Numbered from the stretch's first letter, positions 44,022 to 54,175 are shown. The stretch is DNA of 64,000 bases from Gemmatirosa kalamazoonensis (GCF_000522985.1 NZ_CP007129.1:186001-250000); one strand, 5' to 3'. Notes: a model not told the origin generated them from the letters alone. Program-made: numbers and translations.

Positions 44022-45386
44022 CTAACTCTTGATCGTCCGCGCGCCCTCGTCCCACCGCACCGAGTCCTGCCGGAAGTAGGACTCGTTCGCCAGGTGGCAG
44101 GCGAGCGCCGCGTTGTGCCCGAACAGCGCGTCCTCCACCACCGGCTTCCGCGTGCGCACCGCGTCGAAGAAGTTCGCGAGGTGGCCCTTCGTCGCGTCGA
44201 AGTTCCCGCCGCGAATGACGACCGCCTCCGACATCGACTCGCGCGCGAGGCGCTCGTCGTTCTCGGCGTGCCACTGCTTCACGTACGCGTCGCGCATCGC
44301 CTTCGGGAAGCTGCCCGAGTAGTAGCTCGGCGAGCGGTCGTCGCCCCACTGCGGCGTGAGCGCGATGGTGTTGCCGGTCATCTCGAGGATGCCCTTCGAT
44401 CCCTGGAAGCGGTACGTCTCCGGCATCTCCGTGCCGAGGTTGAGCCGCATGTAGACCGGGAGCCCCGCGTAGTCGTACACGGCGGCGTGCACATCGGGCA
44501 TGTTGCGTCCGTCCTTCCACCGGCGGATGCCGCCGACCGACGCGACGCGCGTGGGCGGCCGGTTCATGTCGAGCATGAACAGCAGGCCGCTGACGAGGTG
44601 CACGAGCAGGTCGCCCGCGACGCCGGTGCCGTACTCCTTCCACGCGCGCCACCGCGCGAACGTGATCGGGTCGAACGGCTTCTTCGGCGCGGTGCCGAGC
44701 CACGTGTCCCAGTCGAGGTTCGCGGGGGAGAGATCGAGCGGCGGCGGATACTGCCACGCGCCGGTCGGGTCGTTGCGCCCGTTCCATCCCTCGACCAGCG
44801 TCAGCTCGCCGATCATCCCCTGCGCGATCAACTCGCGCGCCTTCGCGCAGATGGGCGAGCTGACGCGCTGCGATCCGATCTGCACGATGCGCCCCGTCCT
44901 GCGCGCGGCGTCGAGCATGGCCACGCCGTCCGCCGGGGTGTGCGACATCGGCTTCTCGCAGTACACGTCCTTGCCCGCGTTCAGCGCGTCGATGACGAGC
45001 TGCTTGTGCCAGTGGTCGGGGACCGCGGCGATGATGGCGTCGATGTTCTTGTCGTCGAGCAGCTCCTGATAGCGGCGCGTGACGCGCAGGCTCGGGTTGT
45101 TCGTGATCTCGCGCGCGAGCACGTGCCGCCCGTCGTACAGGTCCGCCGCCGCGACGCACTCCACGCCGGGAACGGTGATGGCGGTGGCGAGCAGCCCCGA
45201 TCCCTGCATGCCGACGCCGACGATGCCGAAGCGCACGCGATCGCTCGGCTGGCTCGAGACCGGGGGCTGCGCGGGAGCGTCGAGCACGAGCTCGCGCGCG
45301 GGACGGATGCGGCGGCCGGCGAGCGACGCGCCGGCGAACGCGCCGAGGCCGAGGAACTCTCGGCGGGAGAACTGGTTGTTGTCCAC
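44022..45386 (-). CDS. Gfo/Idh/MocA family oxidoreductase, Tat-exported
   Basis: A 454-residue NAD(P)-dependent oxidoreductase. A twin-arginine signal opens the protein (FSRREFLGLGAFAGASLAG). The Rossmann domain has GIVGVGMQGSG, and CEKPMSHTPADG is the conserved Lys-Pro motif. Exported members of this family act on sugars or 3-keto-sugars and are common partners of DUF1080 and GMC enzymes, which are encoded about 25 kb away here. Its stop codon abuts that of the GDT1 gene. A nine-base direct repeat AACTCTTGA covers this junction. Confidence 0.88.
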   Translation of the reverse strand: MDNNQFSRREFLGLGAFAGASLAGRRIRPARELVLDAPAQPPVSSQPSDRVRFGIVGVGMQGSGLLATAITVPGVECVAAADLYDGRHVLAREITNNPSLRVTRRYQELLDDKNIDAIIAAVPDHWHKQLVIDALNAGKDVYCEKPMSHTPADGVAMLDAARRTGRIVQIGSQRVSSPICAKARELIAQGMIGELTLVEGWNGRNDPTGAWQYPPPLDLSPANLDWDTWLGTAPKKPFDPITFARWRAWKEYGTGVAGDLLVHLVSGLLFMLDMNRPPTRVASVGGIRRWKDGRNMPDVHAAVYDYAGLPVYMRLNLGTEMPETYRFQGSKGILEMTGNTIALTPQWGDDRSPSYYSGSFPKAMRDAYVKQWHAENDERLARESMSEAVVIRGGNFDATKGHLANFFDAVRTRKPVVEDALFGHNAALACHLANESYFRQDSVRWDEGARTIKS

Positions 45387-45484
45387 GATGTCTCCTGGGC
45401 GGTGGGCCCACGGGGGGCCACTGGGCGGGGCGTGGGATCAGAATGCAGGCGGCGCTCCCGATGCGCCATGGTCTCGCCGGGCGG

Positions 45485-45620
45485 ACTCCACGTACGTGTT
45501 CGTGTGGGACTGAAGGAGGACTGAAGGAGGACTGAAGCAGGAGAACACCAACAAAGGTGTTGGTCCTGCTTCAGTCCTCCTTCAGTCCTTCTTCAGTCCT
45601 GCAGAAACTCATACGTGGAG
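45485..45620. repeat. inverted-array element, family B (copy 4)
   Basis: ACTCCACGTACGTG begins the left arm, then three GGACTGAAG-type units and GCAGGAGAACACCAA. The right arm carries TTGGTCCTGC, three inverted units and ends ACTCATACGTGGAG. It occupies much of the 319-base divergent region between the MocA gene and glpK; the rest holds no gene, only CCGCCTAACAGGAG with the glpK ribosome-binding site. Confidence 0.92.
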
Positions 45621-45705
45621 CCCTGGCGCTCCGCGCCACGCCGCGCGAACATAGCCGCCTCTCCGGGGCACGCGCCCCCGACTTCCCGCCTAACAGGAGC
45701 GACCG

Positions 45706-47238
45706 GTGAGCGACGGCGTGGTGCTGGCGATCGACCAGGGTACCACGGGCACCACGGTGCTCGTCTTCGACCACGCGGCGACCATTCGCGGCCGCGCGTA
45801 CGGCGAGGTGACGCAGCACTACCCGCGCCCCGGCTGGGTGGAGCACGACGCCGAGGAGATCTGGCGCGGCGTGCGCATGCTCGTCGGCGCCGCGCTCGCC
45901 GACGCCGGCGTGCGGCCCGCCGAGGTGCGCGCCGTCGGCATCACGAACCAGCGCGAGACGACCGTGCTGTGGGACCGCGAGACCGGCCGCCCGGTGCACC
46001 ACGCCATCGTGTGGCAGGACCGGCGCACCGCGCCGCTCTGCGAGGAGCTGAAGGCCGCCGGCCGCGAGGACGACGTGCGGCGGCGCACGGGGCTCGTGCT
46101 CGACCCGTACTTCTCCGGCACGAAGCTCCGTTGGCTGCTCGACAACGTCGACGGGCTCCGCGCGCGGGCCGAAGGGGGCGAGCTCGCGTTCGGCACCATC
46201 GACGCGTGGCTGCTCTGGCAGCTCAGCGGCGGCACCGCGGCCGCCGGCGCCGTGCACGGCACCGACGTGACGAACGCGTCGCGCACGCTGCTGTTCGACA
46301 TCGGCGCGCTGCGGTGGGATCCCGCGCTGCTCGATCTGTTAGGCATCCCCGCCGCCGTGCTTCCCACGGTGCGCCCGTCGGCCACGCTGCACGCGCGCAC
46401 GAATCCCGACGCGTTCCTCGGCGCCGAGGTGCCGGTGGCGGGGATCGCCGGCGACCAGCACGCGGCGCTGTTCGGGCAGGCGTGCTTCCAGGAAGGGATG
46501 GTGAAGAACACGTACGGCACCGGCGCCTTCCTCATGATGCACACCGGCGCGCGGCCGGTGCCGAGCCGCCACGGGCTGCTCACCACGCTCGCGTGGCAGA
46601 TCGACGGCGAGCCCGCGGAGTACGCGCTCGAGGGATCCATCTTCGTCGCGGGCGCGGCGGTGCAGTGGCTGCGCGACGGGCTCGGGGTGATCGAGAGCGC
46701 GGCGGAGACCGAGGCGCTCGCGACGTCGCTGTCGTCGAACGAGGGCGTGTACTTCGTCCCCGCGCTCACCGGCCTCGGCGCGCCGCACTGGGACCCGTAC
46801 GCGCGCGGCACGCTGTTGGGCCTCACGCGCGGCTCGACGAAGGCGCATCTCGCGCGCGCCGCGCTCGAGAGCATGGCGTACCAGACGGCGGACGTGGTGA
46901 GCGCGATGGGGAACGATGCCGGGCTCACGCTGCACGCGGACCGCCCGCTGCGCGCCGACGGCGGCGCGGCGGTGAACGCGTTCCTCATGCAGTTCCAGGC
47001 GGACGTGTTGGGCGTTCCGGTGGAGGTGCCGCGCGTGAGCGAGACGACCGCGTTGGGCGCCGCGTACCTCGCCGGTCTCGCCACGGGGTTCTGGAAGGAC
47101 CGCGCGGAGCTGGCCTCGCGGTGGCAGCTCGCGCGCCGCTACGAGCCGCGGCTCGGCGAGAGCGAGCGGCGACGACTCACGACACGCTGGCTGCGCGCCG
47201 TCGAGCGCGCGCGATCCTGGGAACAGGAGGACGCATGA
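45706..47238 (+). CDS. glpK: glycerol kinase
   Basis: A 510-residue FGGY kinase that makes glycerol 3-phosphate from glycerol and ATP. The N-terminus [16 protein letters not shown] and [16 protein letters not shown], then [21 protein letters not shown], and [15 protein letters not shown] and GTGAFLM are all characteristic. Length is normal. It begins with GTG after AGGAG. It overlaps the aquaglyceroporin gene by four bases, forming a glpKF unit that takes up and traps glycerol. No glpD is found nearby. Confidence 0.95.
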   Translation: MSDGVVLAIDQGTTGTTVLVFDHAATIRGRAYGEVTQHYPRPGWVEHDAEEIWRGVRMLVGAALADAGVRPAEVRAVGITNQRETTVLWDRETGRPVHHAIVWQDRRTAPLCEELKAAGREDDVRRRTGLVLDPYFSGTKLRWLLDNVDGLRARAEGGELAFGTIDAWLLWQLSGGTAAAGAVHGTDVTNASRTLLFDIGALRWDPALLDLLGIPAAVLPTVRPSATLHARTNPDAFLGAEVPVAGIAGDQHAALFGQACFQEGMVKNTYGTGAFLMMHTGARPVPSRHGLLTTLAWQIDGEPAEYALEGSIFVAGAAVQWLRDGLGVIESAAETEALATSLSSNEGVYFVPALTGLGAPHWDPYARGTLLGLTRGSTKAHLARAALESMAYQTADVVSAMGNDAGLTLHADRPLRADGGAAVNAFLMQFQADVLGVPVEVPRVSETTALGAAYLAGLATGFWKDRAELASRWQLARRYEPRLGESERRRLTTRWLRAVERARSWEQEDA

Positions 47239-48146
47239 CGGAGATCAGGGTGACGCAGCGACGCGGATGGCGCGGCGGCGTGCTCGGCGAGTGCTGCGCG
47301 GAGTTTCTCGGCACGCTCGTGCTGATCGCGTTCGGCACCGGCGTCGTCGCGACGGCGGTGGCCGCGCTGAGCCAGTCGGGACGCGGCTCCGCGGCGTTCG
47401 TCGCGGGCGGCGACTGGCTGCTCATCACGTTCGGCTGGGCGGCGGCCGTCACGTTAGGCGCGTACGTCGCCGGCGGTGTGAGCGGCGCGCACCTCAACCC
47501 CGCGCTCACCGTGGCGCTCGCGCTGCGGCGCGGCTTCCCGTGGGGCAAGGTGCTGCCGTACGCGGTCGCGCAGATCGCCGGGGCGTTCGCGGGTGCGGGG
47601 CTCGTGTACCTGAACTACGCCGACGCGATCCACGCGTACGAGATGAGCCAGGGGATCGTGCGCGGCGCCGCGTCGGGCGCGGGCACGGTGGGCATCTTCG
47701 TCACCGGGCCCGCGCCGTACTACGGCGGGAGCTTCGTCGGGCCGGTCGTCGACCAGATCATCGGCACGGCGATGCTCGTCCTCGTGATCTTCGCGCTCAC
47801 CGACGAGCGCAACCAGCCGCCGAAGTCCAACCTCGCGCCGGCGGTCGTCGGGCTGCTCGTCGCCGCGATCGGGATGTCGTTCGGCGCGAACGCGGGCTAC
47901 GCGATCAACCCGGCGCGCGACTTCGGGCCCCGGCTCGTGACGTGGCTCGCGGGGTGGGGAAGCGCCGCGTTCTCCGGCGGCGGCTACTGGTGGGTGCCGA
48001 TCGTCGGCCCGCTGATCGGCGGACCGTTAGGCGCGTACGTCTACGACTTCTTCGTCGGCGGCGTGCTCGTCGCGCGCGGTGAGCCGCCCACACGCGACGT
48101 CGAGACGGGCGGTCGCGTCGTGAAGGAGGAGCCGGTCGTCGCGTGA
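47235..48146 (+). CDS. glpF: aquaglyceroporin (glycerol uptake facilitator)
   Basis: A 303-residue MIP-family channel with six TM helices. The two pore motifs are [12 protein letters not shown] (first NPA) and [12 protein letters not shown] (second). The Asp after the second NPA-Arg and the longer loop D are typical of glycerol facilitators rather than water channels. The start ATG at 47235 overlaps the glpK stop. The last 16 codons ([16 protein letters not shown]) have a degenerate copy about 1.1 kb downstream. Confidence 0.92.
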   Translation: MTEIRVTQRRGWRGGVLGECCAEFLGTLVLIAFGTGVVATAVAALSQSGRGSAAFVAGGDWLLITFGWAAAVTLGAYVAGGVSGAHLNPALTVALALRRGFPWGKVLPYAVAQIAGAFAGAGLVYLNYADAIHAYEMSQGIVRGAASGAGTVGIFVTGPAPYYGGSFVGPVVDQIIGTAMLVLVIFALTDERNQPPKSNLAPAVVGLLVAAIGMSFGANAGYAINPARDFGPRLVTWLAGWGSAAFSGGGYWWVPIVGPLIGGPLGAYVYDFFVGGVLVARGEPPTRDVETGGRVVKEEPVVA

Positions 48147-48168
48147 CGCGGGAGCGCGCCGCGCCGGG

Positions 48169-49083
48169 TCAGAAGCTGCCCATCATGTCGCCCCAGTAGG
48201 TCGTCGGTACGTCGCAGTGGTTCTCCGTGGAGCTCTTGAAGGTGCGCCCACCGCCCGGCGGCATGAATCCCTTCGCGGCGTCGGTGGGCCTGGGCGCGTA
48301 GGTGATGACGACGTTCGGCGCCGCGAGCGAGGCGCGGCTGGCGTCGGGATCCTTCGTCGCGTTGCTCCCGGCGCCGCCGTTCGCCTTCGCGAGGATGCCC
48401 CGCATCGTCGTCACGTTGCTGCCGTACTTCTTGCTGTCGTTGGCGCCCTCCGCGGTCCAGAACAGGAAGTACTTCCCCCCCGCGGCCGCCCAGTCCACCC
48501 ACGCGCTCGGCGACCCGTACATCGAGTCGAAGCCCCAGCACTCGCGCACCTTCGCGAGCTTCGACGCCTTCAGCTCCTGGGCCATCTTCAACATCGGGGA
48601 ACCGCCGCCCGAGTGCGCGGCCAGGACCAGGTTCCGGATGTGCATCACCGGGTCGCTCTTCTGGTCGTCCGTCGGCTCGGCGCCGTGCCACTTGAACGGA
48701 TCCTTGGTGACGCGCGCCGCGATGAACCCCACGACCTTGCTCAGGAAGTCGTCCGCGCCCATGTCGAGCTTCAACCCTCCGTCGAGATTCAGGCGCGGCG
48801 CGACGAGCACCACGTTCTTCTTGCTCTTGTTCACCATCTCGCGCAGGGGAAACGTGCTGCTGCGCCAGATGTCCCGAATCGTGTCCGAGTTGCTGCCGCC
48901 GCACGGCGTCGGCAGACCGTGAAAGTACACGAGCAGATCGAGCGTGCCGCTCGGGATGTACGCGTCGGGAAAGTAGATGCCGACGTCGTTGGCACCATGG
49001 TTCTTGACGATCGACGCGGGGTAGACGGTCAGCTTCGACGGCGCCTTCGAGTTCGTGCCGGGACTCTCCTCGATGTCGGGCAT
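48169..49083 (-). CDS. alpha/beta hydrolase-like protein of unknown function
   Basis: A 304-residue protein without signal peptide. LDLLVYFHGLPTPCGG gives an oxyanion-type HG motif (about residue 55) and LVLAAHSGGGSPM gives a nucleophile elbow with Ser158. This supports an alpha/beta hydrolase fold, but the acid and His are not clear and no family is recognised. It is more Lys/Asn-rich than its neighbours. It lies between glpF and a degenerate copy of the glpF tail, which suggests that it arrived by insertion. Confidence 0.65.
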   Translation of the reverse strand: MPDIEESPGTNSKAPSKLTVYPASIVKNHGANDVGIYFPDAYIPSGTLDLLVYFHGLPTPCGGSNSDTIRDIWRSSTFPLREMVNKSKKNVVLVAPRLNLDGGLKLDMGADDFLSKVVGFIAARVTKDPFKWHGAEPTDDQKSDPVMHIRNLVLAAHSGGGSPMLKMAQELKASKLAKVRECWGFDSMYGSPSAWVDWAAAGGKYFLFWTAEGANDSKKYGSNVTTMRGILAKANGGAGSNATKDPDASRASLAAPNVVITYAPRPTDAAKGFMPPGGGRTFKSSTENHCDVPTTYWGDMMGSF

Positions 49084-49193
49084 GCCAGGCTCCTGTCTCG
49101 GGCATGTGGGGGCACCCGACGTCCGCGGTGACGTCGCCCCCGATTCGCCATACGCAATCCGTCGGGTCGACCGGACACGGCCCCATGCATGGA

Positions 49194-49244
49194 GACGTCG
49201 AGACTGGTGAACGCGTGGCGAAGGAGGAGCCGATGGTGACGTGA
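49194..49244 (+). pseudogene. remnant copy of the glpF 3' end
   Basis: The 51 bases read DVETGERVAKEEPMVT then TGA. They match the last 51 bases of glpF (48096-48146) at about 41 positions and have the same length and stop. There is no start codon or upstream coding sequence, so this is a leftover of a duplicated gene end rather than a gene. Confidence 0.75.
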
Positions 49245-49311
49245 CGAACCGGGCGCTCGCCGCCTTTCACCATGGAGGGCCGTCGAGTGTCCTTCCTCTA
49301 GGAGGTGAGCC

Positions 49312-49920
49312 ATGCGTGTCGCGAGTCGAGCCGTTCTGCTGGCGTTGCTGCCGTGCGCGGCCGGTGCGCAGGTGACGGTATCGGTGCCGTGGGACGGCGT
49401 GCACACGTTCACGTGCACGGCGGGGTCCGAGTTCTTCTGCGGTCAGAGCTTCACGACGCCGACGACGTACACGACGCTGCAGAGCTTCAGCCTCCACATG
49501 CAGACCGCGTCGAGCCTCTCGTTCGAGTTGTACGCGCTGAACGGAAGCGACGTGGTCGGACCAGCGCTGTTCACGCAGACGTTCGGGCCGACGGCCGGGA
49601 TCGCGACGGTGACGTTCGCGCCGTCCGGCGGTCTCGCGCTGACCGCGGGCGCGCCGTACGCGGCGCTCGTGCGCGTCGCGGCGGGGACGCAGATCGTCTT
49701 CCTGGACGACTGGGCGGCCCCGTACGCGGGCGGCGCGCTCGCTTTGGGATGTCAGCCGACGTGCGACTTCTCGGTCCCTGGCCAGGACCTCGACCTCGCG
49801 TTCACCGCGTCGTTCGTCCCCGAGCCGGCGACGCTTGGCCTCGTCGCGATCGGGATGCTGGCGATCGGTGGGGCGGCTCGATCGCGTGGCAGACGGCATG
49901 GGGCGGTGCTCTTCGAGTGA
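49312..49920 (+). CDS. PEP-CTERM sorted exported protein
   Basis: A 202-residue exported protein. It has a signal peptide (MRVASRAVLLALLPCAAGAQ) and a Thr/Ser-rich mature part with two Cys pairs (TFTCTAGSEFFCGQ, LGCQPTCDF). The C-terminal sorting tail is VPEPATLGLVAIGMLAIGG then basic residues, the PEP-CTERM signal recognised by exosortase. AGGAGGT precedes the ATG. The stop TGA is the first part of a family A element (TGAACCGCAGAGG). Such proteins usually end up in the matrix or cell surface. Confidence 0.85.
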   Translation: MRVASRAVLLALLPCAAGAQVTVSVPWDGVHTFTCTAGSEFFCGQSFTTPTTYTTLQSFSLHMQTASSLSFELYALNGSDVVGPALFTQTFGPTAGIATVTFAPSGGLALTAGAPYAALVRVAAGTQIVFLDDWAAPYAGGALALGCQPTCDFSVPGQDLDLAFTASFVPEPATLGLVAIGMLAIGGAARSRGRRHGAVLFE

Positions 49921-50092
49921 ACCGCAGAGGACGCAGAGGGCCGAAGATCACATCGATGGGGCGAGGTGCCAGGCGAGTACTCCGGGGATCCACGTGCGAT
50001 TGAAAAGATCTCGAGATCCTCTTCATCGCCGTTGGATCGCCAGGGTACTCGCCGAGCACCTCTCAAAGAGAGCGGTCCTCTGCGGCCCTCCG
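49919..50092. repeat. inverted-array element, family A variant (copy 5)
   Basis: The outer arms are GAACCGCAGAGGACGCAGAG and GGTCCTCTGCGGCCCTCCGC. The inner arms GGCGAGTACTCCGGGGATCC and its inverse (GGATCGCCAGGGTACTCGCC) surround AGATCTCGAGATC. The inner palindrome is shared with the element at 28848. The left end overlaps the stop codon of the PEP-CTERM gene; the right end stops eight bases before the next gene's stop. Confidence 0.88.
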
Positions 50093-50099
50093 CTCGCCA

Positions 50100-50978
50100 T
50101 CACGCGAACTTCGCTTGAGACTCGGAGCAGATGGCGCTCGGCGAGGTGAGGTCGGTCGCGAGCTGCTTCCGTCGTGCAAGCTTTTCCTTCGGAAACATCC
50201 ACTTGTCGTGATCGACGAGCGGCGTCGCGAGGTCGTAGTACGCGATGAAATGATCGTTCGGGTTGTGATGTGGCGGGGCACCGCCACTGCCCGGCAGCGC
50301 CGCGTCGATCGCGTGGAGCAATCCGATCTCCACGCTGCCGTCCCTCGCGAACAGGAAGCGCGGAAGCGGCTCGGATTGCGACGGCGTCGTGACGATGCCG
50401 TTCAGCTGGACCAGCGCCGCGACGTCGACTGCCTCGCCGTGTGGTGTCATCGTCGAGGGAAAGCCCGAGATGCGCCACGGCACCTGCTCCGCCATGAGCT
50501 GGCATCGCCTCTCCGGGCCCGCAGGATCGTCGAACCGGACGAAGCAGTGCTCTACCGCGTCGTTGATCCGCTGCTGCGCTCCGTCGTGCAGCTCCACGCG
50601 TCCGATGAGCGGAACGCCTGCCGGCAGCGAAGGCTGAATGCATCTCGGATCGACGGCGCCGAAGTTCTCGCCGCTACCGAGCAGGACGACCGCGGCGGGG
50701 TCGACGACCGCCTTGGCGGAAGCACCGGTCCGCTGCCCGACGGCGACGCGAAAGCCTTCGAGCTTGATGCTGTGAAAGTCGCGCACCGTGCCACCCGGTG
50801 GCGTCGTGGCGTTCCGATCGAACACGAAGGCGAAGAAGTGCTCGTCGTGCAGCCTCCGGCCGGCGTTCCCCGCGTCGTGCCGGCCGGCTCGCGGCATGAG
50901 CACGTGCATGATCCTACCCCCTTTGTCCGGAACGAACATGCACAGCCCCGCGATCGTCAGCGTGATGTCGATCGGCAT
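50100..50978 (-). CDS. hypothetical protein next to CHAT gene
   Basis: A 292-residue protein from an ATG after GGGAGA. It opens ITLTIAGLCMFVPDKGGRIM and HVLMPRAG, followed by DEHFFAFVFD, and later VELHDGAQQRINDAVEHCFV and NPNDHFIAYYDLATPLVD. I know of no named family or catalytic motif. There is no signal peptide. It lies 45 bases downstream of the CHAT-protease-like gene on the same strand and is probably cotranscribed, so it may be a partner or target of that protein. Confidence 0.75.
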   Translation of the reverse strand: MPIDITLTIAGLCMFVPDKGGRIMHVLMPRAGRHDAGNAGRRLHDEHFFAFVFDRNATTPPGGTVRDFHSIKLEGFRVAVGQRTGASAKAVVDPAAVVLLGSGENFGAVDPRCIQPSLPAGVPLIGRVELHDGAQQRINDAVEHCFVRFDDPAGPERRCQLMAEQVPWRISGFPSTMTPHGEAVDVAALVQLNGIVTTPSQSEPLPRFLFARDGSVEIGLLHAIDAALPGSGGAPPHHNPNDHFIAYYDLATPLVDHDKWMFPKEKLARRKQLATDLTSPSAICSESQAKFA

Positions 50979-51023
50979 CGTCTCTCCCGGTGATCGAGAA
51001 GTCTCAGCGTCGCTCGCCGACCG

Positions 51024-54000
51024 TCATCGGCCGACGTAGCGGAACCCCGCCCACGCCGTCGGGGCGCGGAGAGCGGGACGTGCCGAGTGGAGGAGCGCGA
51101 GCTGCGCACCACGCAGCGCGGCGGCCGGCTCTCCGCTCTCCACGTAGCGGCGGTGGAACTCGGCCATGAGCGCGGCGGTCGCATCGTCGTGGACACGCCA
51201 CTGCGCGCCCACGACGCCGACGGCTCCGGCTCCGAGGAATGCGCCGGCGAGCCCCGAGAACCCCCGCCGCGCGCGCCGGTCGAGCGCAGCGTCTCGCACG
51301 CCGAGAGCACTACGAGACGCACGCGCTCGAGCGGCAGCGACGCGATCCGCTCGGCCGTTAGGCCGCCGCCCGGGCCGGCGAGCAGCAGCATCGATCGCTC
51401 CGGCCGATCGTCGTCGAAGACGGCGTGGCCGGCGTAGTGCACGACGCTCACGCGCCGCAGCGCGGCCGACACCGCCGCCGGCGTGGCGTCGGCGCCCCCG
51501 ATCACGCGCGCGCGGGCGTACCGCTCGCTCACCGTGCGCGCCTCGACGCGGGCGCCGGTCAACGGCGCGAGCGCGGGATAGGCGGCGCGATCGAACGCGG
51601 GGTCGGCGATGACGAGCGCGTCGCCGTCGGCGGCGCGCGACGTCGGCGGCGCGTCGCCGCGCAGCGTGAGCGCGTCGCGCAGCACGAAATCCTCCACGAG
51701 ATAGCGTCCGCGCGCCGTGTCGAGCAGCGCAGCGAACGGCACCGCCGACAGCTCCCCGTCGGCGACGAGAACGAGGCGTGTCCCGTCGGGCCCGAGCTGC
51801 GCACGCACCGGACGCGCGAGCCAATCGTACAGCCTCGCCAGCTCGACGCGTGCGTCGTCCGTCGTGCGCAATTCGAGTGCGGCGCGCGCTCCCTCCGCGG
51901 TGCGCACCAGCGCATCGTGCGCGACGACCGCCTGCTTCAGGCGCACGTCCGATCCGCGCACGGTCCACGTCAGCAGCGTGTCGCCGACGAGCGCGTAGAC
52001 GAGCGCCGTCTCGCCCGGCCGCGCGTGGATCGGCGAGGCGTCCGTCGCCACGCGCGACCGCTCGAGCCCCGCGCGCCCCGTCTCGAGCTGTCGCAGCGAC
52101 GACGCGGCGTCGCCGCGATTGGCGTAGTACATCACCGCGCGGTCGACGGCCCCGCGCGCGGCGTCGACCAGCGACGCGCGCAATGGCAGGCTGTCGGTCG
52201 CGCGCTGCTCGCGCGCGAGCAGCGCCACGGCGCGGTCGAGATCCGCGGCGGCTCCGCGGGCGTCGCCCGCTTCGGTACGCGTGTCGGCACGGACGAGCAG
52301 CGCGGGGATGAGTCGCGGCGGTACCACCGGCCGCTCGTACATCGCGACGACCGAGTCGAGCACGCGGAAGCTCCGGGCGCGCTCTTCGGGTGGGCGCAGC
52401 GTCAGCTCGACGATGCTGAGCTCCGAGGCGATCCAGTCGCGGCCCGAGCTCGCGGGCGCGTCCGCGATCGTAGCACGGGCGCGCATCGCGTCGGCGGCCG
52501 CGCGCGCCCGACCGTCGGCACCGGCCCGCATCGCGAGCTGCGCGCGAACGACGAGCGCTTCCGCCGCGAGCGCGGCGTTCCCCGTTCGCGCGGCGACCGC
52601 CACGCCCTCGTCCGCGGCGATCCGCGCCGTCCCGAGCAGGCCGTCGCTCTCCGCGGCGAGCGCCGTCATGTAGAGCGCGTTGTAGCGCCAGCCGGAGCGG
52701 CGCCCGGCACGAAGCGCCGTGAGCGCGCCCGACACCGAGCTCGCCGTTAGGCGCGAGTCGCCGAGCAGATACGCCGCGTGCGCGGCGAGCGTCTGCACCG
52801 CGCCGAGGTCCTCGCTTTCGTGCGCGCGCGCGAACCCGTCGGCCGCGGCCCGCAGCTCGCGCAGCGCGGAGTCCGACCGGCCGAGTCGAATGAGCGCGTG
52901 GCCGAGCGACCAGCGCGCACGCGCGACGAGTGCGGGATGTCGCGCCGAGTCCGCGCGCTCGATCTCGCGACGGAGCGCGCGCTCGGCGCCCGGCAGATCG
53001 CCCGCGTACAGCACCGTCGACGCCGCGAACACACGGGCCCACGCGCCGAGCGGCCCCGGCGCATCGGTCGCGCGCCGCAGCGACACGGCTGCCGCGGCGT
53101 GCCGCGTCGCGGCGTAGTCGGCGTAGCCATCCGCGTACGCGCGGTGCGCGATCGCGAGCGCGCGCGTGCGGGCCGCGTCGCCCGCGGCGGCATCGATGAC
53201 GCGCACGGCGTCGATGAGCGTCGCGTCGTCGCCCTGGGACTCGAGCGCGCGTCCGATCGCGCGCGCCGACGTCAGGGCGCGCGAAGCGGCCGCCGTGTCG
53301 CCGCGGGTCATCGCGTCGCCCCAGGTCCGGAGCGCCACGTCCCAGCCGTGCAGGCGCGCGCCCTGCGGGTCCCTGCGCACCGCGTGCGCGACGTCCGGAT
53401 CGTCCGCGCGGAACGACGTGCCGCCCGCGCCTTCGATGGCGGCGAGCCGCCGCCGCGCCTCGTCGGCCCACGGTCCCGTGGACTCCACCGCGAGGAAGTC
53501 GCGCCACGCACGCTCGGCCGCGTCGCCGAAGCCGAGTCGAGTCAGCGCGAGCGCGAGATCGAATCGGGCCGGCGCGCTGGTGCTGTCGAGCGACACGGCG
53601 CGCGCCGACTGCTCGGCGGCGTCGAACAGATCGCGTGCGTCGTGCCGGCGATCGGCGCGCACGAGCAGCGCGGCCGAGAGGTCGATGAGCGCGGCGTCGG
53701 CATTCGGCAGGAGTCGCGCGGCGGTCCGCAGCTGCGCGACGGATCGGTCGAGCGCCATCGGCGACGGATGGGCCCACGCGAGATCGCCGAGCGCGAGCGC
53801 GTGCAGCGCGTCCACGTCGACGTGCGTGCGACCGCGTGCGGCCGCGACGGCGAGCACGTGCGCGAGCTGCGACGGCGTCTCGAGCGCGGCCGGCGTGGCG
53901 CACGTCGTTCGGCGGCTCGCGGAGGTGTCGGCGTCGTCGCACGGTGCGTAGCTCTGCGGCAGCGACAGCCGCGCGGCGAACAGGCGACGTGGCGCGGGCA

Positions 54001-54175
54001 GCGCGCGCAGCGCGGCCACGGCACTCGTCGGCTCGGCCGTCGCGTCGGCGTGCCGCGCCTGGGCGCGACGCAGGAACACGAGCCCCACGACGGCGACGAC
54101 GAGGGCGATGGTGAAGCGAGGCAGCGCCGTCAACCCGCCGCGCGGCCTCACGAGCGTTCGCCGCGCCGGGTGCAC
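51024..54175 (-). CDS. membrane-anchored TPR-CHAT peptidase-like protein (one frameshift)
   Basis: About 1050 residues from GTG at 54175. An N-terminal TM segment (FTIALVVAVVGLVFLRRA) precedes a long TPR-like helical region (about 100-650) and a CHAT domain. The caspase-like dyad is His in VVHYAGHAVFDD (about 916) and Cys in VVLSACETL (about 958). After STGARGGG the homologous continuation GFSGLAGAFLGAGAVGVVGA to WAGFRYVGR is in another frame, ending at 51024. One extra base at the C5 run 51261-51265 would join them. CHAT proteins act as proteases in signalling or death pathways; the target here is unknown. Confidence 0.8.

Noticed and set aside
44009-44035. Direct repeat AACTCTTGA at the junction of the GDT1 and MocA genes as an insertion footprint
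   Set aside because: The nine bases are short, and no inserted element or IS remnant lies between them.
51024-54175. CRISPR-associated TPR-CHAT (Craspase-type) protease
   Set aside because: No Cas7-11 or CRISPR array is present, and this protein has an N-terminal membrane anchor; the similarity is only at the level of TPR plus CHAT.
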